A stretch of DNA of 64,000 nucleotides from Streptomyces sp. YIM 130001 (GCF_003574445.1 NZ_KZ984548.1:361013-425012); one strand, 5' to 3'. Counted from the first letter of the stretch, positions 19,218 to 28,730 are shown. Made by a program: numbers and translations. The notes: generated by a model from the sequence alone, not told the origin.

Positions 19218-19976
19218 CTAGTACCGCCGCGTGATCAGCGCCTTCTTCACCTCGGCGATGGCCTTGGTGACCTCGATGCCGCGCGGGCACGCGTCCGTGC
19301 AGTTGAACGTCGTGCGGCAGCGCCACACGCCGTCCTTGTCGTTCAGGATCTCGAGGCGCTGCTCGCCGGCCTCGTCACGCGAGTCGAAGATGAAGCGGTG
19401 CGCGTTGACGATCGCCGCCGGGCCGAAGTACTGCCCGTCGTTCCAGAACACCGGGCACGAGGACGTGCACGCGGCGCACAGGATGCACTTGGTGGTGTCG
19501 TCGAAGCGCTCACGGTCCTCGGCGGACTGCAGACGCTCACGCGTCGGCTCGTTCCCCTCGGTGACCAGGAACGGCATCACGTCACGGTAGGCCTGGAAGA
19601 ACGGCTCCATGTCCACGATCAGGTCCTTGAGGACCGTCAGGCCCTTGATGGGCTCGACCGTGATGGGCTTCTCCGGGCTGAGGTCCTTGATCAGCGTCTT
19701 GCACGCCAGCCGGTTGCGGCCGTTGATGCGCATCGCGTCGGAACCGCAGATCCCGTGCGCGCAGGAACGCCGGAACGTCAGCGTCCCGTCCAGCTCCCAC
19801 TTGATCTTGTGCAGCGCGTCGAGGACGCGCTCCTTCGGGTCGATCTCGACCGTGAAGTCCTCCCAGACCGCCGCGTCCGAGATCTCCGGGTTGAACCGGC
19901 GGATCCGGAAGGTCGCGGTGATGTAGGGGGAGGCGGCCGAGTCTGCCTCGACCTTGTCCAGTACGGGAGTAGCCAT
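19218..19976 (-). CDS. sdhB: Succinate dehydrogenase iron-sulfur subunit
   Basis: A 252-residue subunit of complex II that carries electrons from the FAD of SdhA to quinone. The [2Fe-2S] ligands are in SCAHGICGSDAM and the later RLAC (with Asp as one ligand, as in E. coli). The [4Fe-4S] and [3Fe-4S] ligands are in CILCAACTSSCP and CTDACPRGI. Its ATG shares a base with the sdhA stop (TGATG), so the two are coupled. Last gene of sdhCDAB, with a strong hairpin after it. Confidence 0.98.
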   Translation of the reverse strand: MATPVLDKVEADSAASPYITATFRIRRFNPEISDAAVWEDFTVEIDPKERVLDALHKIKWELDGTLTFRRSCAHGICGSDAMRINGRNRLACKTLIKDLSPEKPITVEPIKGLTVLKDLIVDMEPFFQAYRDVMPFLVTEGNEPTRERLQSAEDRERFDDTTKCILCAACTSSCPVFWNDGQYFGPAAIVNAHRFIFDSRDEAGEQRLEILNDKDGVWRCRTTFNCTDACPRGIEVTKAIAEVKKALITRRY

Positions 19977-21730
19977 CAGTACTTACGCTCCATCGGCTGG
20001 TAGCGGGTCGTGACAACCGGCTTGTAGTCCAGACGGATGGACTCCGCGCCGTCGTCGCCGACCTCGCGGTACGCCATGGTGTGGCGCATGAAGTTGACGT
20101 CGTCACGGTTGGGGAAGTCCTCGCGGTAGTGGCCACCGCGGGACTCCTTGCGGGCGAGCGCGGAGGTCGCCATCACCTCGGCCAGGTCGAGCAGGTTGCC
20201 CAGCTCGATGGCCTCCAGGAGATCGGTGTTGAACCGCTTGCCCTTGTCCTGGACGGACACGTTCTTGAACCGCTTGCGCAGCTCGGCGATCTTCTCGACC
20301 GCCGTCTTGATCGTCTGCTCGGTACGGAACACCATGACGTTCGCGTCCATGGTCTCCTGCAGCTCCTTGCGGATCTCCACGACCCGCTCGGTGCCGGTGG
20401 AGTCGCGCAGCATCTCGACCTGGTTCTCGACGAACGCGGCCGGGTTGTCCGGCAGTTCGACGAAGTCGTGCTTGGCCGAGTACTCGGCGGCGGCGATGCC
20501 GGAACGGCGGCCGAACACGTTGATGTCCAGGAGCGAGTTGGTGCCGAGCCGGTTCGCGCCGTGCACCGAGACGCAGGCGACCTCGCCCGCCGCGTACAGG
20601 CCGGGCACCACCGTGTCGTTGTCGGCGAGGACCTCGCCCTCGACGTTGGTGGGGATGCCGCCCATGGCGTAGTGCGCGGTCGGCTGGATCGGGATCGGGT
20701 CCGTGTAGGGCTCGATGCCGAGGTACGTCCGCGCGAACTCGGTGATGTCCGGGAGCTTCGCGTCCAGCTGCTCCGGCGGCAGGTGGGTCAGGTCGAGGTA
20801 GACGTGGTCGCCCTCGGGACCGCAGCCGCGGCCCTCGCGGATCTCGGTGTAGATCGCCCGGGAGACGACGTCACGCGAGGCGAGGTCCTTCATGACGGGC
20901 GCGTACTTCTCCATGAAGCGCTCGCCGTCCTTGTTGCGCAGGATGCCGCCCTCACCGCGGGCGCCCTCCGTGAGCAGGATGCCCATCCGCCAGATGCCGG
21001 TCGGGTGGAACTGGAAGAACTCCATGTCCTCGAGCGGCAGTCCACGCCGGAAGCAGGCCGCCTGGCCGTCGCCGGTGAGGGTGTGCGCGTTCGACGTGAC
21101 CTTGAAGAACTTGCCCGTGCCGCCGGACGCGTAGATCACGGACTTCGCCTGGAAGATGTGGATCTCACCGGTCGCCAGCTCGAACGCGACGACGCCGGCG
21201 GACTTCTTGACGCCGTCCACCTCGACGAGGAGCTGGTCGAGTACGTAGAACTCGTTGAAGAACTCCACGCCCTCCTTCACGCAGTTCTGGTACAGCGTCT
21301 GGAGGATCATGTGGCCGGTGCGGTCCGCCGCGTAGCAGGCCCGGCGGACCGGGGCCTCGCCGTGCGAGCGGGAGTGGCCGCCGAAGCGGCGCTGGTCGAT
21401 GGTGCCGTCCGGGGTGCGGTTGAACGGCAGGCCCATCTTCTCGAGGTCGAGGACCGCGTCGATGGCCTCCTTCGCGAGGATCTCGGCGGCGTCCTGGTCG
21501 ACCAGGTAGTCACCGCCCTTGATCGTGTCGAAGGTGTGCCACTCCCAGTTGTCCTCCTCCACGTTGGCGAGCGCGGCGGCCATACCGCCCTGCGCGGCGC
21601 CCGTGTGGGAGCGGGTGGGGTAGAGCTTGGTCAGCACGGCGGTACGGCTGCGCTTGGTCGACTCGATGGCCGCGCGCATGCCGGCGCCGCCTGCGCCGAC
21701 GATGACGGTGTCGTACTTGTGGATCTTCAT
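19976..21730 (-). CDS. sdhA: Succinate dehydrogenase flavoprotein subunit
   Basis: A 584-residue flavoprotein that oxidises succinate to fumarate. The dinucleotide-binding site is VIVGAGGAGMRAAIES near residue 9; the covalent-FAD histidine lies in RSHTGAAQGGM, and the substrate region has HPTGIW and SHGEAPVRRACY. Length agrees with the family (about 580-600). The downstream sdhB start overlaps its stop. Third gene of sdhCDAB, on the cytoplasmic side of the membrane. Confidence 0.98.
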   Translation of the reverse strand: MKIHKYDTVIVGAGGAGMRAAIESTKRSRTAVLTKLYPTRSHTGAAQGGMAAALANVEEDNWEWHTFDTIKGGDYLVDQDAAEILAKEAIDAVLDLEKMGLPFNRTPDGTIDQRRFGGHSRSHGEAPVRRACYAADRTGHMILQTLYQNCVKEGVEFFNEFYVLDQLLVEVDGVKKSAGVVAFELATGEIHIFQAKSVIYASGGTGKFFKVTSNAHTLTGDGQAACFRRGLPLEDMEFFQFHPTGIWRMGILLTEGARGEGGILRNKDGERFMEKYAPVMKDLASRDVVSRAIYTEIREGRGCGPEGDHVYLDLTHLPPEQLDAKLPDITEFARTYLGIEPYTDPIPIQPTAHYAMGGIPTNVEGEVLADNDTVVPGLYAAGEVACVSVHGANRLGTNSLLDINVFGRRSGIAAAEYSAKHDFVELPDNPAAFVENQVEMLRDSTGTERVVEIRKELQETMDANVMVFRTEQTIKTAVEKIAELRKRFKNVSVQDKGKRFNTDLLEAIELGNLLDLAEVMATSALARKESRGGHYREDFPNRDDVNFMRHTMAYREVGDDGAESIRLDYKPVVTTRYQPMERKY

Positions 21731-21763
21731 GAGTGGTTACCTCGGTCCCTGGTATCCAAGCGC

Positions 21764-22252
21764 CTAGCGGATGTTCGGGTCGAAGGTGAAGATCACCAGC
21801 GTGCCCAGCAGGATGGTGAACACCGTGGCGGTGTACAGCAGGCCCTTCAGCCACAGGCGGGTGTTCGGCCGCTCCGCGTAGTCATTGATGACCGTACGAA
21901 GGCCGTTGGCGCCGTGCAGCATCGCGAGCCACAGCATGACGAGGTCCCAGGTCTGCCAGAACGGCGAGGCCCAGCGGCCGGCCACGAAGGCGAAGCCGAT
22001 CTTGGAGACGCCGCCGTCGAGCACCAGCTGGATCAGCAGGTGGCCGATGACCAGGACGACGAGCACGACTCCGGACAGGCGCATGAACAGCCATGCGGCG
22101 AGTTCGAAGTTGCCTCGAGTCGACTTCGGGGTCTTCTTGGTGCGCTTGCGCGGCGGCTCGATGACGGGCGCGGGGTGGTCGACGTCGTAGAGGGTCACGT
22201 CGTCCACCTCCACGGATCCGGACTTGGCCGACTCGGTCTGTTGCGTAGACAT
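21764..22252 (-). CDS. sdhD: Succinate dehydrogenase hydrophobic membrane anchor
   Basis: A 162-residue subunit with a charged N-terminus of ~50 residues and three membrane helices. RLSGVVLVVLVIGHLLIQ carries a haem-ligand histidine, and LAMLHGANGLRTVINDY is the conserved SdhC/D block. With SdhC it anchors the complex and forms the quinone site. It starts 7 nt after the sdhC stop. Confidence 0.93.
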   Translation of the reverse strand: MSTQQTESAKSGSVEVDDVTLYDVDHPAPVIEPPRKRTKKTPKSTRGNFELAAWLFMRLSGVVLVVLVIGHLLIQLVLDGGVSKIGFAFVAGRWASPFWQTWDLVMLWLAMLHGANGLRTVINDYAERPNTRLWLKGLLYTATVFTILLGTLVIFTFDPNIR

Positions 22253-22259
22253 GTCGGCC

Positions 22260-22640
22260 TCAGCTCCCGAAGAGATCGCGTACGGCGTGGCCGAGCACCG
22301 GGTAAAGGGCACCCACCATCAGGACGAACCAGACACCCATGACGGTCCAGAGCAACTGCTTCTGGTAGCGCGGGCCCTTCGACCAGAAGTCGACGGCGAT
22401 GACACGCAGGCCGTTGAGCGCGTGGAAGAGGATGGCCGCGACGAGGCCGTATTCGAGCAGCGCCACGATCGGCGTCTTGTAGGTGGCCACGACCTCGTCG
22501 TACGCCTCGGGGGAGACGCGTACGAGAGCGGTGTCGAGGACGTGTACGAACAGGAAGAAGAAGATGAGGACGCCGGTGACTCGGTGAGCCACCCATGACC
22601 ACATTCCTTCCCGGCCGCGGTACAGCGTTCCAGCCGGCAC
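22260..22640 (-). CDS. sdhC: Succinate dehydrogenase cytochrome b556 subunit
   Basis: A 126-residue three-helix membrane protein. SWVAHRVTGVLIFFFLFVHV is the SdhC signature including the haem-ligand region, and LFHALNGLRVIAVDFW the second conserved block. GTG 22640 is chosen because GGAGG sits 8 nt upstream. First gene of sdhCDAB; the operon promoter should lie in 22641-22806, where I see no clear Rex-type operator. Confidence 0.94.
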   Translation of the reverse strand: MPAGTLYRGREGMWSWVAHRVTGVLIFFFLFVHVLDTALVRVSPEAYDEVVATYKTPIVALLEYGLVAAILFHALNGLRVIAVDFWSKGPRYQKQLLWTVMGVWFVLMVGALYPVLGHAVRDLFGS

Positions 22641-22806
22641 GGAAGAACCCTCCGGGAGCGGGGATGGGAGCAGGCCGTCATCTTCTCCTCGTGGCTACGA
22701 GGAATTCGCAGTGATGTCGGTCGTACCCGGCCGGGTACGGTCCACCGGCCGCTCGACATCGTATCGACGAGTTGTCGGTTCGCCCGCCCGGGGTCCTCGG
22801 GTGTGA

Positions 22807-23637
22807 TCAAACAGGCACGTACGGCCTATCGGAGGGGCTCGCGGAGCGTCCCGAATCGGGTGTCCGCGGGGCGTCGTGGTCCGTCCGGGTGACGTCGCGC
22901 GCGGCCTGGGCGCCGGCTTCGGTTCCGGCTCCGACGAGGTGGGCGATGCGGGACCTGGCGAGCCGGCGCAGCTCCTCGGCGGCCGTCGCGCGTTCGTCGT
23001 CCGGGTCGTTGCCGAGGCGGGTGCGCAGGCCCGAGAGGATCTGGTCCAGGCGTTCGGCGCGGCCGTAGCCGTCCAGGCTGATCACGAACGGGTGGCCGAA
23101 GCGGCTCTCGTAGGCGACATGAGCGGCCGTCAGGGCGGTGAGTGCGGCGCGCGGTACCTCGGCCTCCTCGGGCGCGGCGGGCGGTTCGGCGGCGAGTGCC
23201 CGCGCGAGCTCGTCGGCCGGCAGGTCGTAGCAGGCCTCGTCGGAGGCGGCGAGCAGCGCGTCCAGGTCCGGGTACGGCCGGTGGGCGACGATGCGTCCGG
23301 ACCAGCTGCGGCTGGCGCAGCAGGTGAGCAGGGTGCGCTCGGCGTCGGTGGCGGAGCGGTCGTTGAAGGCGGCGACACCGGGCGGTACGCGGCTGCTGCG
23401 GCCCCCCGTGCCGGCGTCCCCCGCGGTCCGGTGCGCGGCCGGGTCGGCGGCGCCTCGATCCCCTTCGAGGCGCGCGCCGTGTGCCTGCGCCGGTACGGAC
23501 TCGGGGTCGTAGCGGTGCGGCGGACGGGGTGCGTGGGACGTCGGCAGCGTGCGCTCCTGGTGGGCGGCCCGGGATGTCGGCCGGTGGGAGCGGCAGACCT
23601 TCGGGCGGCGGGAGGTGATGTGCGGGAGAAGTGGCAC
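22807..23637 (-). CDS. OHCU-decarboxylase-like protein (uricase pathway fold, catalytic His absent)
   Basis: A 276-residue protein. From about residue 88 it matches the 2-oxo-4-hydroxy-4-carboxy-5-ureidoimidazoline (OHCU) decarboxylase fold: VAAFNDRSATDAERTLLTCC, DALLAASDEACYDLPADE, then AAHVAYESRFGHPFVISLDG and ELRRLARSRIAHLV. The catalytic motif HPRIG is missing: where it should be the sequence reads ALAAEPPAAPEEA. It may therefore not decarboxylate OHCU, or do something else. The first ~85 residues are low-complexity and the true start is uncertain; GTG 23637 is simply the longest option. It is not beside other urate or allantoin genes. Confidence 0.6.
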   Translation of the reverse strand: MPLLPHITSRRPKVCRSHRPTSRAAHQERTLPTSHAPRPPHRYDPESVPAQAHGARLEGDRGAADPAAHRTAGDAGTGGRSSRVPPGVAAFNDRSATDAERTLLTCCASRSWSGRIVAHRPYPDLDALLAASDEACYDLPADELARALAAEPPAAPEEAEVPRAALTALTAAHVAYESRFGHPFVISLDGYGRAERLDQILSGLRTRLGNDPDDERATAAEELRRLARSRIAHLVGAGTEAGAQAARDVTRTDHDAPRTPDSGRSASPSDRPYVPV

Positions 23638-23935
23638 ACGCTATCCACGGGTGATGAGAGTCGTCTGAAGGATGCGCGAATTTCACCCGGACGGGAGAGT
23701 TTCGATACGGGCAGTGGACGTCGCAGGTCCTCGGCTCGGTGGGGGAACGGCTCCCGTGGGAGGTTGCAGGGGTGAAACGCACAGACGTACAGCCGTCATC
23801 GCGGTCCATATCCGGGCGGTCGTGGCCGGGGTCGTCCCCCGTTCGGCCCTGTCGCCGTCAGAAACCGTGGGGCCGTCCTGACGACGGGACCGCAGTGCCC
23901 CGGCAGGCCGTGGCGACGACGCGGAGGGCGGCACG

Positions 23936-25561
23936 ATGACGCGCGCACATGCGAGGGGCGGCGCCGGCAAGCGCACCCAGCTCTTGATCGGCGCCGGGGT
24001 CGCGGTCCTGGTGGCCGCCCTGCTCACGGTGATCCTCTGGCCGAGCGGCGGCAGCACGGGCGGTACGAGCGGCACGGGCAGCGCGAGCGCCCGTTCGGCG
24101 CCGACACCGACGAAGAGTTACCCGGTCTCCAAGGCGCCGCGCACCATCCCGGCGGTCCGCGAGCACGAGGCCGCCCGCGGCCCCGGCTGGAAACCGGGCC
24201 CCGAGGGCCGGGTGGTCGTCTCCGACGACGACGCCGACGCCCTGGCCGACGAAGGCCGCCTCCTGGCGGGCGAGCTGAAACTCAAGTACGCCGAGGGCGC
24301 GAAGGCCCGCTCCGGCGACGTCGTCCTCGACGTCAGGAAGTCCGGCAGCGACGCCAAGTCCGGCGCGGAGGCGTACGAGATGGCCGTCCGCGACGGCCGC
24401 GTGCAGATATCCGGCAGCGCACAGGCCGGCGTCTTCTACGGCACCCGCACCCTGAAGCAGATCGTCAAGGGCGACGGCACCGCGCCCGAGGGCGTCGTAC
24501 GGGACCAGCCGGCGAAGCCGCAGCGCGGGTTCATGCTCGACATCGCGCGCAAGCACTTCACGGCCGGCTGGATCGAGGAGCGGGTACGTGAGCTCGCCGA
24601 CCTCAAGTACAACCAGCTCGGCCTGCACTTCTCCGACGACCAGGCGTTCCGTATCGAGTCGTCCTCGCACCCCGAGATCGTCTCGCAGCCGCACCTCACG
24701 AAGGCCGAGGTCGGCCGCATCGTCAAGCTCGCGCAGCAGCTGCACATCACGGTCATTCCCGAGATCGACTCGCCCGGCCACCTCGGCGCGGTCATCAAGG
24801 CCCACCCCGATCTGCAGCTGAAGAACGCCTCGGGCGTGCCCGCACGCGGCGCCATCGACATCGCCAACCCCGACTCGGCGAAGATCGTCGACGAGCTCCT
24901 CGAGGAGTACACGGAGCTGTTCCCCGGCGCCTACTGGCACCTCGGCTCCGACGAGTACCAGGCGATGATGGCCAGTAACCCCGGCACGTCCTATCCCGCC
25001 CTCGCCCAGGCCGCCCGCGAGAAGTACGGACCGGACGCAGGCGTCCAGGACCTCGCCACCGGCTGGCTCAACGACCGCGCCGACCTGATGCGGTCCCACG
25101 AACGGGGGCTCAAGGCGTGGAACGACGGCTTCTACCGCGGCGGCACCGAACAGGCCGCCAAGGACATCGAGGTCGAGTACTGGACCGGCAAGGAGATCGG
25201 CGCCCGCGAGCCCACCGAGTACCTGAGCGCGGGCCGCGACCTGGTCAATCTCAACGACGAGTACCTGTACTACGTCCTCGGCCAGCCGAACGACTTCACG
25301 TACCCCACCGGCGAACGCATCTACCGCGACTGGACCCCGCGGGTGGTGCGCGGCACGAAGCCCGTCGACGCGAAGTACGACGGCCAGATCCTCGGAGCGC
25401 GGTTCGCGGTCTGGTGTGACCTGTCCAACTCCCAGACGCAGGATCAGATCGCCGACGGGATCCGGACGCCGCTGCAGGCCATGTCCCAGAAGGTCTGGGA
25501 CTCCCGCCAACCGGCCCTTTCCTGGGCCGACTTCAGCAAGCTGGCCCGCGACCTGGGGTGA
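23936..25561 (+). CDS. Beta-N-acetylhexosaminidase, GH20
   Basis: A 541-residue membrane-anchored glycosidase. An uncleaved N-terminal anchor LLIGAGVAVLVAALLTVIL spans about residues 16-36. The GH20b domain is followed by the TIM barrel starting PQRGFMLDIARKHF, with the catalytic Asp-Glu pair in WHLGSDEYQ near residue 340 and FAVWCDL near the end. It should release terminal N-acetylglucosamine or galactosamine from chitin or peptidoglycan fragments outside the cell. GGAGGGCGG precedes the ATG. No sugar transporter or DasR-type site was noticed immediately upstream. Confidence 0.93.
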   Translation: MTRAHARGGAGKRTQLLIGAGVAVLVAALLTVILWPSGGSTGGTSGTGSASARSAPTPTKSYPVSKAPRTIPAVREHEAARGPGWKPGPEGRVVVSDDDADALADEGRLLAGELKLKYAEGAKARSGDVVLDVRKSGSDAKSGAEAYEMAVRDGRVQISGSAQAGVFYGTRTLKQIVKGDGTAPEGVVRDQPAKPQRGFMLDIARKHFTAGWIEERVRELADLKYNQLGLHFSDDQAFRIESSSHPEIVSQPHLTKAEVGRIVKLAQQLHITVIPEIDSPGHLGAVIKAHPDLQLKNASGVPARGAIDIANPDSAKIVDELLEEYTELFPGAYWHLGSDEYQAMMASNPGTSYPALAQAAREKYGPDAGVQDLATGWLNDRADLMRSHERGLKAWNDGFYRGGTEQAAKDIEVEYWTGKEIGAREPTEYLSAGRDLVNLNDEYLYYVLGQPNDFTYPTGERIYRDWTPRVVRGTKPVDAKYDGQILGARFAVWCDLSNSQTQDQIADGIRTPLQAMSQKVWDSRQPALSWADFSKLARDLG

Positions 25562-25801
25562 ACCGGAACCCGTCGCCGACCCGTCGCCGGACCCGGGGAC
25601 GCGCCCCGTGCGCGCCCCCGTCCGCGCAGAACCGTCCTAGTCGTATGTGGACTTTGGGTGGCGAACTTCCGTGCGGGTGTGTTGGATTCTGAGTCGGAGG
25701 CCGCATCCGACGGTCGTCCTGGAGCCGTCGTGCCTCGGCCACCCCTGCGCGGGTGCGCCGCTGCGCACGCGTACGTGAGCATGTGAGCAAGGGGGAGCAG
25801 C

Positions 25802-26296
25802 ATGGGCTTCTGGGGGTACTACGTGGTGGGCCGCAGCGAGCGGCCGCTGGCGGAACTGGACGCGCTGAGCGCCGTACGGGACGGCATCGCGCTGCACGAG
25901 CAGCGGGCGGGCGGCTGGCAGATCTGGGAGGCGACGGTCCCCGACGTCGGCTCGATGAGCAAGCTCGCCCAGGAGACGGGTGCGCCCGCTCTCTTCGGGT
26001 TCGTGATGGACAGCGAATGCGTGGCCGTGGAGGCTGCGGGCCCCGGGAGCGGCGCATGGAATGCCTGCCTGGACCGTGAGGCGATGGCCGACTACCTCTC
26101 GGCCGACGGCAAGGAACCCGACGACCTCTTCCTGCCGGCCGCGGACGCCGCGGAGCGGGCGGCGGGCTGGTCCGCCGAGGCCGGCCTCACCTGCGACCCC
26201 ACCCGCCTCACCGCCGTCCTGACCTCCCCCGCGGAGCCCTCGGCGGAACTCCTCTTCTTCCGTTTCCTGGACCGGCTCGGGGTCCCTGCGCAGTGA
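25802..26296 (+). CDS. Conserved hypothetical protein
   Basis: A 164-residue soluble, acidic protein that I do not recognise by function. It starts MGFWGYYVVGRSERPLAEL and contains GWQIWEATVPDVGSM and a C-terminal SAELLFFRFLDRLGVP, a pattern seen in small Streptomyces proteins of unknown role. GGGGGAG precedes the ATG. There is no signal peptide or membrane segment. The 240 bases upstream hold no other gene. Confidence 0.7.
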   Translation: MGFWGYYVVGRSERPLAELDALSAVRDGIALHEQRAGGWQIWEATVPDVGSMSKLAQETGAPALFGFVMDSECVAVEAAGPGSGAWNACLDREAMADYLSADGKEPDDLFLPAADAAERAAGWSAEAGLTCDPTRLTAVLTSPAEPSAELLFFRFLDRLGVPAQ

Positions 26297-26844
26297 GCGT
26301 GCGGGGCCGTTTCGCGTAGGTACGGCGGCAGTCCGCGCAACCCCGACGAACGGGGCCGTCTCATCGGGGTCTTCGGCCCGGCGAACCGGCTCGGCGGGCA
26401 GGGCCCCCTCACGGACCGGCAGGAGACCTTCCGCCGTGCCGGCAACCGCTGCTACGACGCGGCTCACCCGGGCCCGTCCACGGCGGACCGGGCCGTGCAC
26501 GACCCCGCGGTCGATCCGGGCGCGGCGGCCTGGTCCAAGCCCACGGCCACCCACCTCCGGGGACCGGCTCCCGGGCCACCTCGGCATTTTTTGGCCGCCC
26601 ACGACGTCCCCCGCGCCCGGGTGACCTGCCCGGATCCGGGGAGGTCGGGTACCAGGGCGAGGTCCAGGTGGTGGTGACGTACCCGCACCGGGGCTCGGCC
26701 TCGTGGTGACGGGTGGGCAAGTCCGGTCGGGCCAGGCGCATGTGAGGGCTGTGCGGGACGGTCGGGCCAGGCGCACGTGGGGGCTGTGCGGGGCGGTTGG
26801 GCCAGGCGCACGTGGGGGCCGTGCGGGACGGTCGGCACAAGCCC
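26297..26844. other. Non-coding gap with a tandem repeat
   Basis: No reading frame here has convincing codon use or a ribosome site. Apart from the 35-bp tandem repeat near its right end I see nothing recognisable; it may carry the 3' ends of the two convergent transcripts. Confidence 0.6.
26725..26829. repeat. Three tandem copies of a 35-bp unit
   Basis: Units start at 26725, 26760 and 26795, each beginning GGTCGGGCCAGGCGCA or GGTTGGGCCAGGCGCA and ending with GTGCGGGAC or GTGCGGGGC, differing at only a few positions; a partial fourth unit starts at 26830. It lies just beyond the response-regulator stop. The 35-base length shifts frame in each copy, so it is not a coding repeat. Confidence 0.85.
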
Positions 26845-27510
26845 TCAGCCGGTCCCGCCTCTCACCTGCACCAGCCCCAACTCGTACGCCACGATCACGG
26901 CCTGCGCCCGGTCCCGCAGCTCCAACTTGGCGAACAGCCGGTTGATATGGGTCTTCACGGTGTGATCCGTGATCGTGAGCTCGCTCGCGATCTCCGCGTT
27001 GGACAGTCCCCGAGCGATCAGCGTGAGGACCTCGGCCTCACGCGCCGTGAGCTCACCCACGGAGTGAACCGGCAGCCGCGATGCCCGCGCATGCACGAAC
27101 TCGCCGATCACCCGCTTGGTGATCTCGGGCGAGAGCAGCGCGTTCCCGGTCGCCACCACCCGTACCGCGTGCAGCAGTTCGGGAAAGGTCGCGTCCTTGA
27201 GGAGAAAGCCGCCCGCACCGGCCGCGAGCGCGTCGTACACGTACTCGTCGTGGCCGAAGGTCGTCAGCATCAGGACCTTCGTCGCGCCCCCTGACCCGGC
27301 CAGAATCTCGCGGGCCGCCTCGATGCCGTTCTTGTGCGGCATCCGGATGTCGAGGAGCGCGAGATCGGGCCTCGTCTCGGCGGCGACGTGCACCGCCTGT
27401 GCACCGTCCTCGGCCTCGCCGACCACCTCGATGTCCTCCTGCGTGTTGAGGAGGTTCACGAAGCCGGTGCGGACGACAGCCTGATCGTCGGCGACCAGTG
27501 CCCGGATCAC
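26845..27510 (-). CDS. NarL/LuxR-family response regulator
   Basis: A 221-residue regulator. The receiver shows VADDQAVVRTGF, the phosphorylated Asp in DLALLDIRMPHKNG near residue 53, Thr in MLTTF and Lys in LLKDATF. The LuxR helix-turn-helix is ELTAREAEVLTLIARGLSN to TVKTHINRLFAKL near the C-terminus. GTG 27510 is preceded by AAGGAG with 6-nt spacing. It follows its histidine kinase by 23 nt. The pair resembles DesK/DesR-like systems, but the regulon is unknown. Confidence 0.93.
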   Translation of the reverse strand: MIRALVADDQAVVRTGFVNLLNTQEDIEVVGEAEDGAQAVHVAAETRPDLALLDIRMPHKNGIEAAREILAGSGGATKVLMLTTFGHDEYVYDALAAGAGGFLLKDATFPELLHAVRVVATGNALLSPEITKRVIGEFVHARASRLPVHSVGELTAREAEVLTLIARGLSNAEIASELTITDHTVKTHINRLFAKLELRDRAQAVIVAYELGLVQVRGGTG

Positions 27511-27533
27511 ATCGAACTCCTTCTCCGTGCCGA

Positions 27534-28730
27534 TCACCCGGTCCCCCACGGAAGCTCGGCCTCCACCAGGAATCCGCCGTCCGGGCCCGAGCCTGCGCTG
27601 AGTCGGCCCCCGACCAGGGCAGCCCGTTCCCGCATCCCGGTCAGGCCGTGGCCGGCGCCGGAGCCTGGAGCGGAGCCTGAGCCGTCGTCGTGGATGCGCA
27701 GCGTGAGCAGCCGGTCTGCGCCGTAGTCGATCTCCACCACGGTACGGGCGCCGGGCGCGTGCTTGCGTGCGTTGGTCAGCGCCTCCTGGGCGATCCGGTA
27801 GGCGGACAGCTCCCACGCGGCGGGCAGCGGCACCCGCTCCCCGGAGACCCTCAGCTCGGCCTCGCCGCCCACCGCCCGGTGCTGCTCGACCAGTTCGGCG
27901 AGATGGTCGAGGGTCGGCTGTGGTGCGGTGAGGGCCGGCTCCTCCTGGCCCTGGGGGGTGCGCAGGACACCGAGGAGGCGGCGCAGTTCGGCCATCGAGG
28001 AGCGGGCCGTGCCGGCGATCTGCTGGAAGCCGTCGCGGGCCCGGGGGGTGAGTCCGGGGGTGGTGTACGTGGCGCTCTCGGCCTGCACCGCGATCATCGA
28101 CACCGAGTGCGAGACGATGTCGTGCAGCTCACGGGCGATGGCAGCACGCTCGGCCTCGGCGGCCTGCTGCCGCTCCATCGAGATCAACTGCGCCTGGGCC
28201 AGGCTTCGTTCCTTGCGGGTCTCCTCCCGGGAACGTACCGCGTCACCCATCATCACGGCTCCGAAGATGACCACGGCCAGCAGGAACGACTCGGCGAACA
28301 GGCTCAGCGAGCGCGTCTCCCACAGCACGGGCACCGGCAGGTCCATCCGCGACCAGGTGTTGATGTGCACCAGGTTCACGCAGAGGGCCCCGAGTGCGCC
28401 GCCCGCGACGGTGACTGCGGGGTGCGTCACCCGGTGGCGGCCCAGGGCGTAGCAGCCGATCAGCCCGCTCGCCATGATCGAGAGGTACAGGTTGACGTCC
28501 CCGGCGAACCCGAGCAGTCCCGCGGCGAGGGTGAGCACGGCGACAGGCGGGAACGCCCGCAGCCACATGAGCGAGGCGGACGAGACGAGGACCCCGGTCG
28601 TGGTCGTCACGGATCCGGGAAAGGCGATCAACTCCGCCACGGCACCGACGGTCAGGGCACCGCCGGTGACCCAGGGGTAGGCGGGTGCGGCGATCCAGGC
28701 GCGGAGCCGTTGTTGAAGGGACGTACTCAT
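27534..28730 (-). CDS. Sensor histidine kinase (HisKA_3/NarL type)
   Basis: A 398-residue kinase with about five to six membrane segments in residues 20-180 and almost no extracellular domain, so it probably senses within the membrane. The dimerisation/phosphorylation helix is ERAAIARELHDIVSHSVSMI near residue 195, with the ATPase blocks ALTNARKHAPG and GHGLTGMRERAALVGG. ATG 28730 follows GACGAT by 6 nt and lacks a ribosome site, suggesting a leaderless message. It is divergent from the glycosyltransferase operon at 28873. Confidence 0.92.
   Translation of the reverse strand: MSTSLQQRLRAWIAAPAYPWVTGGALTVGAVAELIAFPGSVTTTTGVLVSSASLMWLRAFPPVAVLTLAAGLLGFAGDVNLYLSIMASGLIGCYALGRHRVTHPAVTVAGGALGALCVNLVHINTWSRMDLPVPVLWETRSLSLFAESFLLAVVIFGAVMMGDAVRSREETRKERSLAQAQLISMERQQAAEAERAAIARELHDIVSHSVSMIAVQAESATYTTPGLTPRARDGFQQIAGTARSSMAELRRLLGVLRTPQGQEEPALTAPQPTLDHLAELVEQHRAVGGEAELRVSGERVPLPAAWELSAYRIAQEALTNARKHAPGARTVVEIDYGADRLLTLRIHDDGSGSAPGSGAGHGLTGMRERAALVGGRLSAGSGPDGGFLVEAELPWGTG

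Noticed and set aside
20081..22342. A 753-codon plus-strand frame antisense to sdhA and sdhD
   Set aside because: Composition is a mirror of the sdh genes, with no start signal or motif; a GC-driven shadow.
26725..26829. CRISPR-like repeats
   Set aside because: Units are contiguous without spacers, and no cas genes are present.
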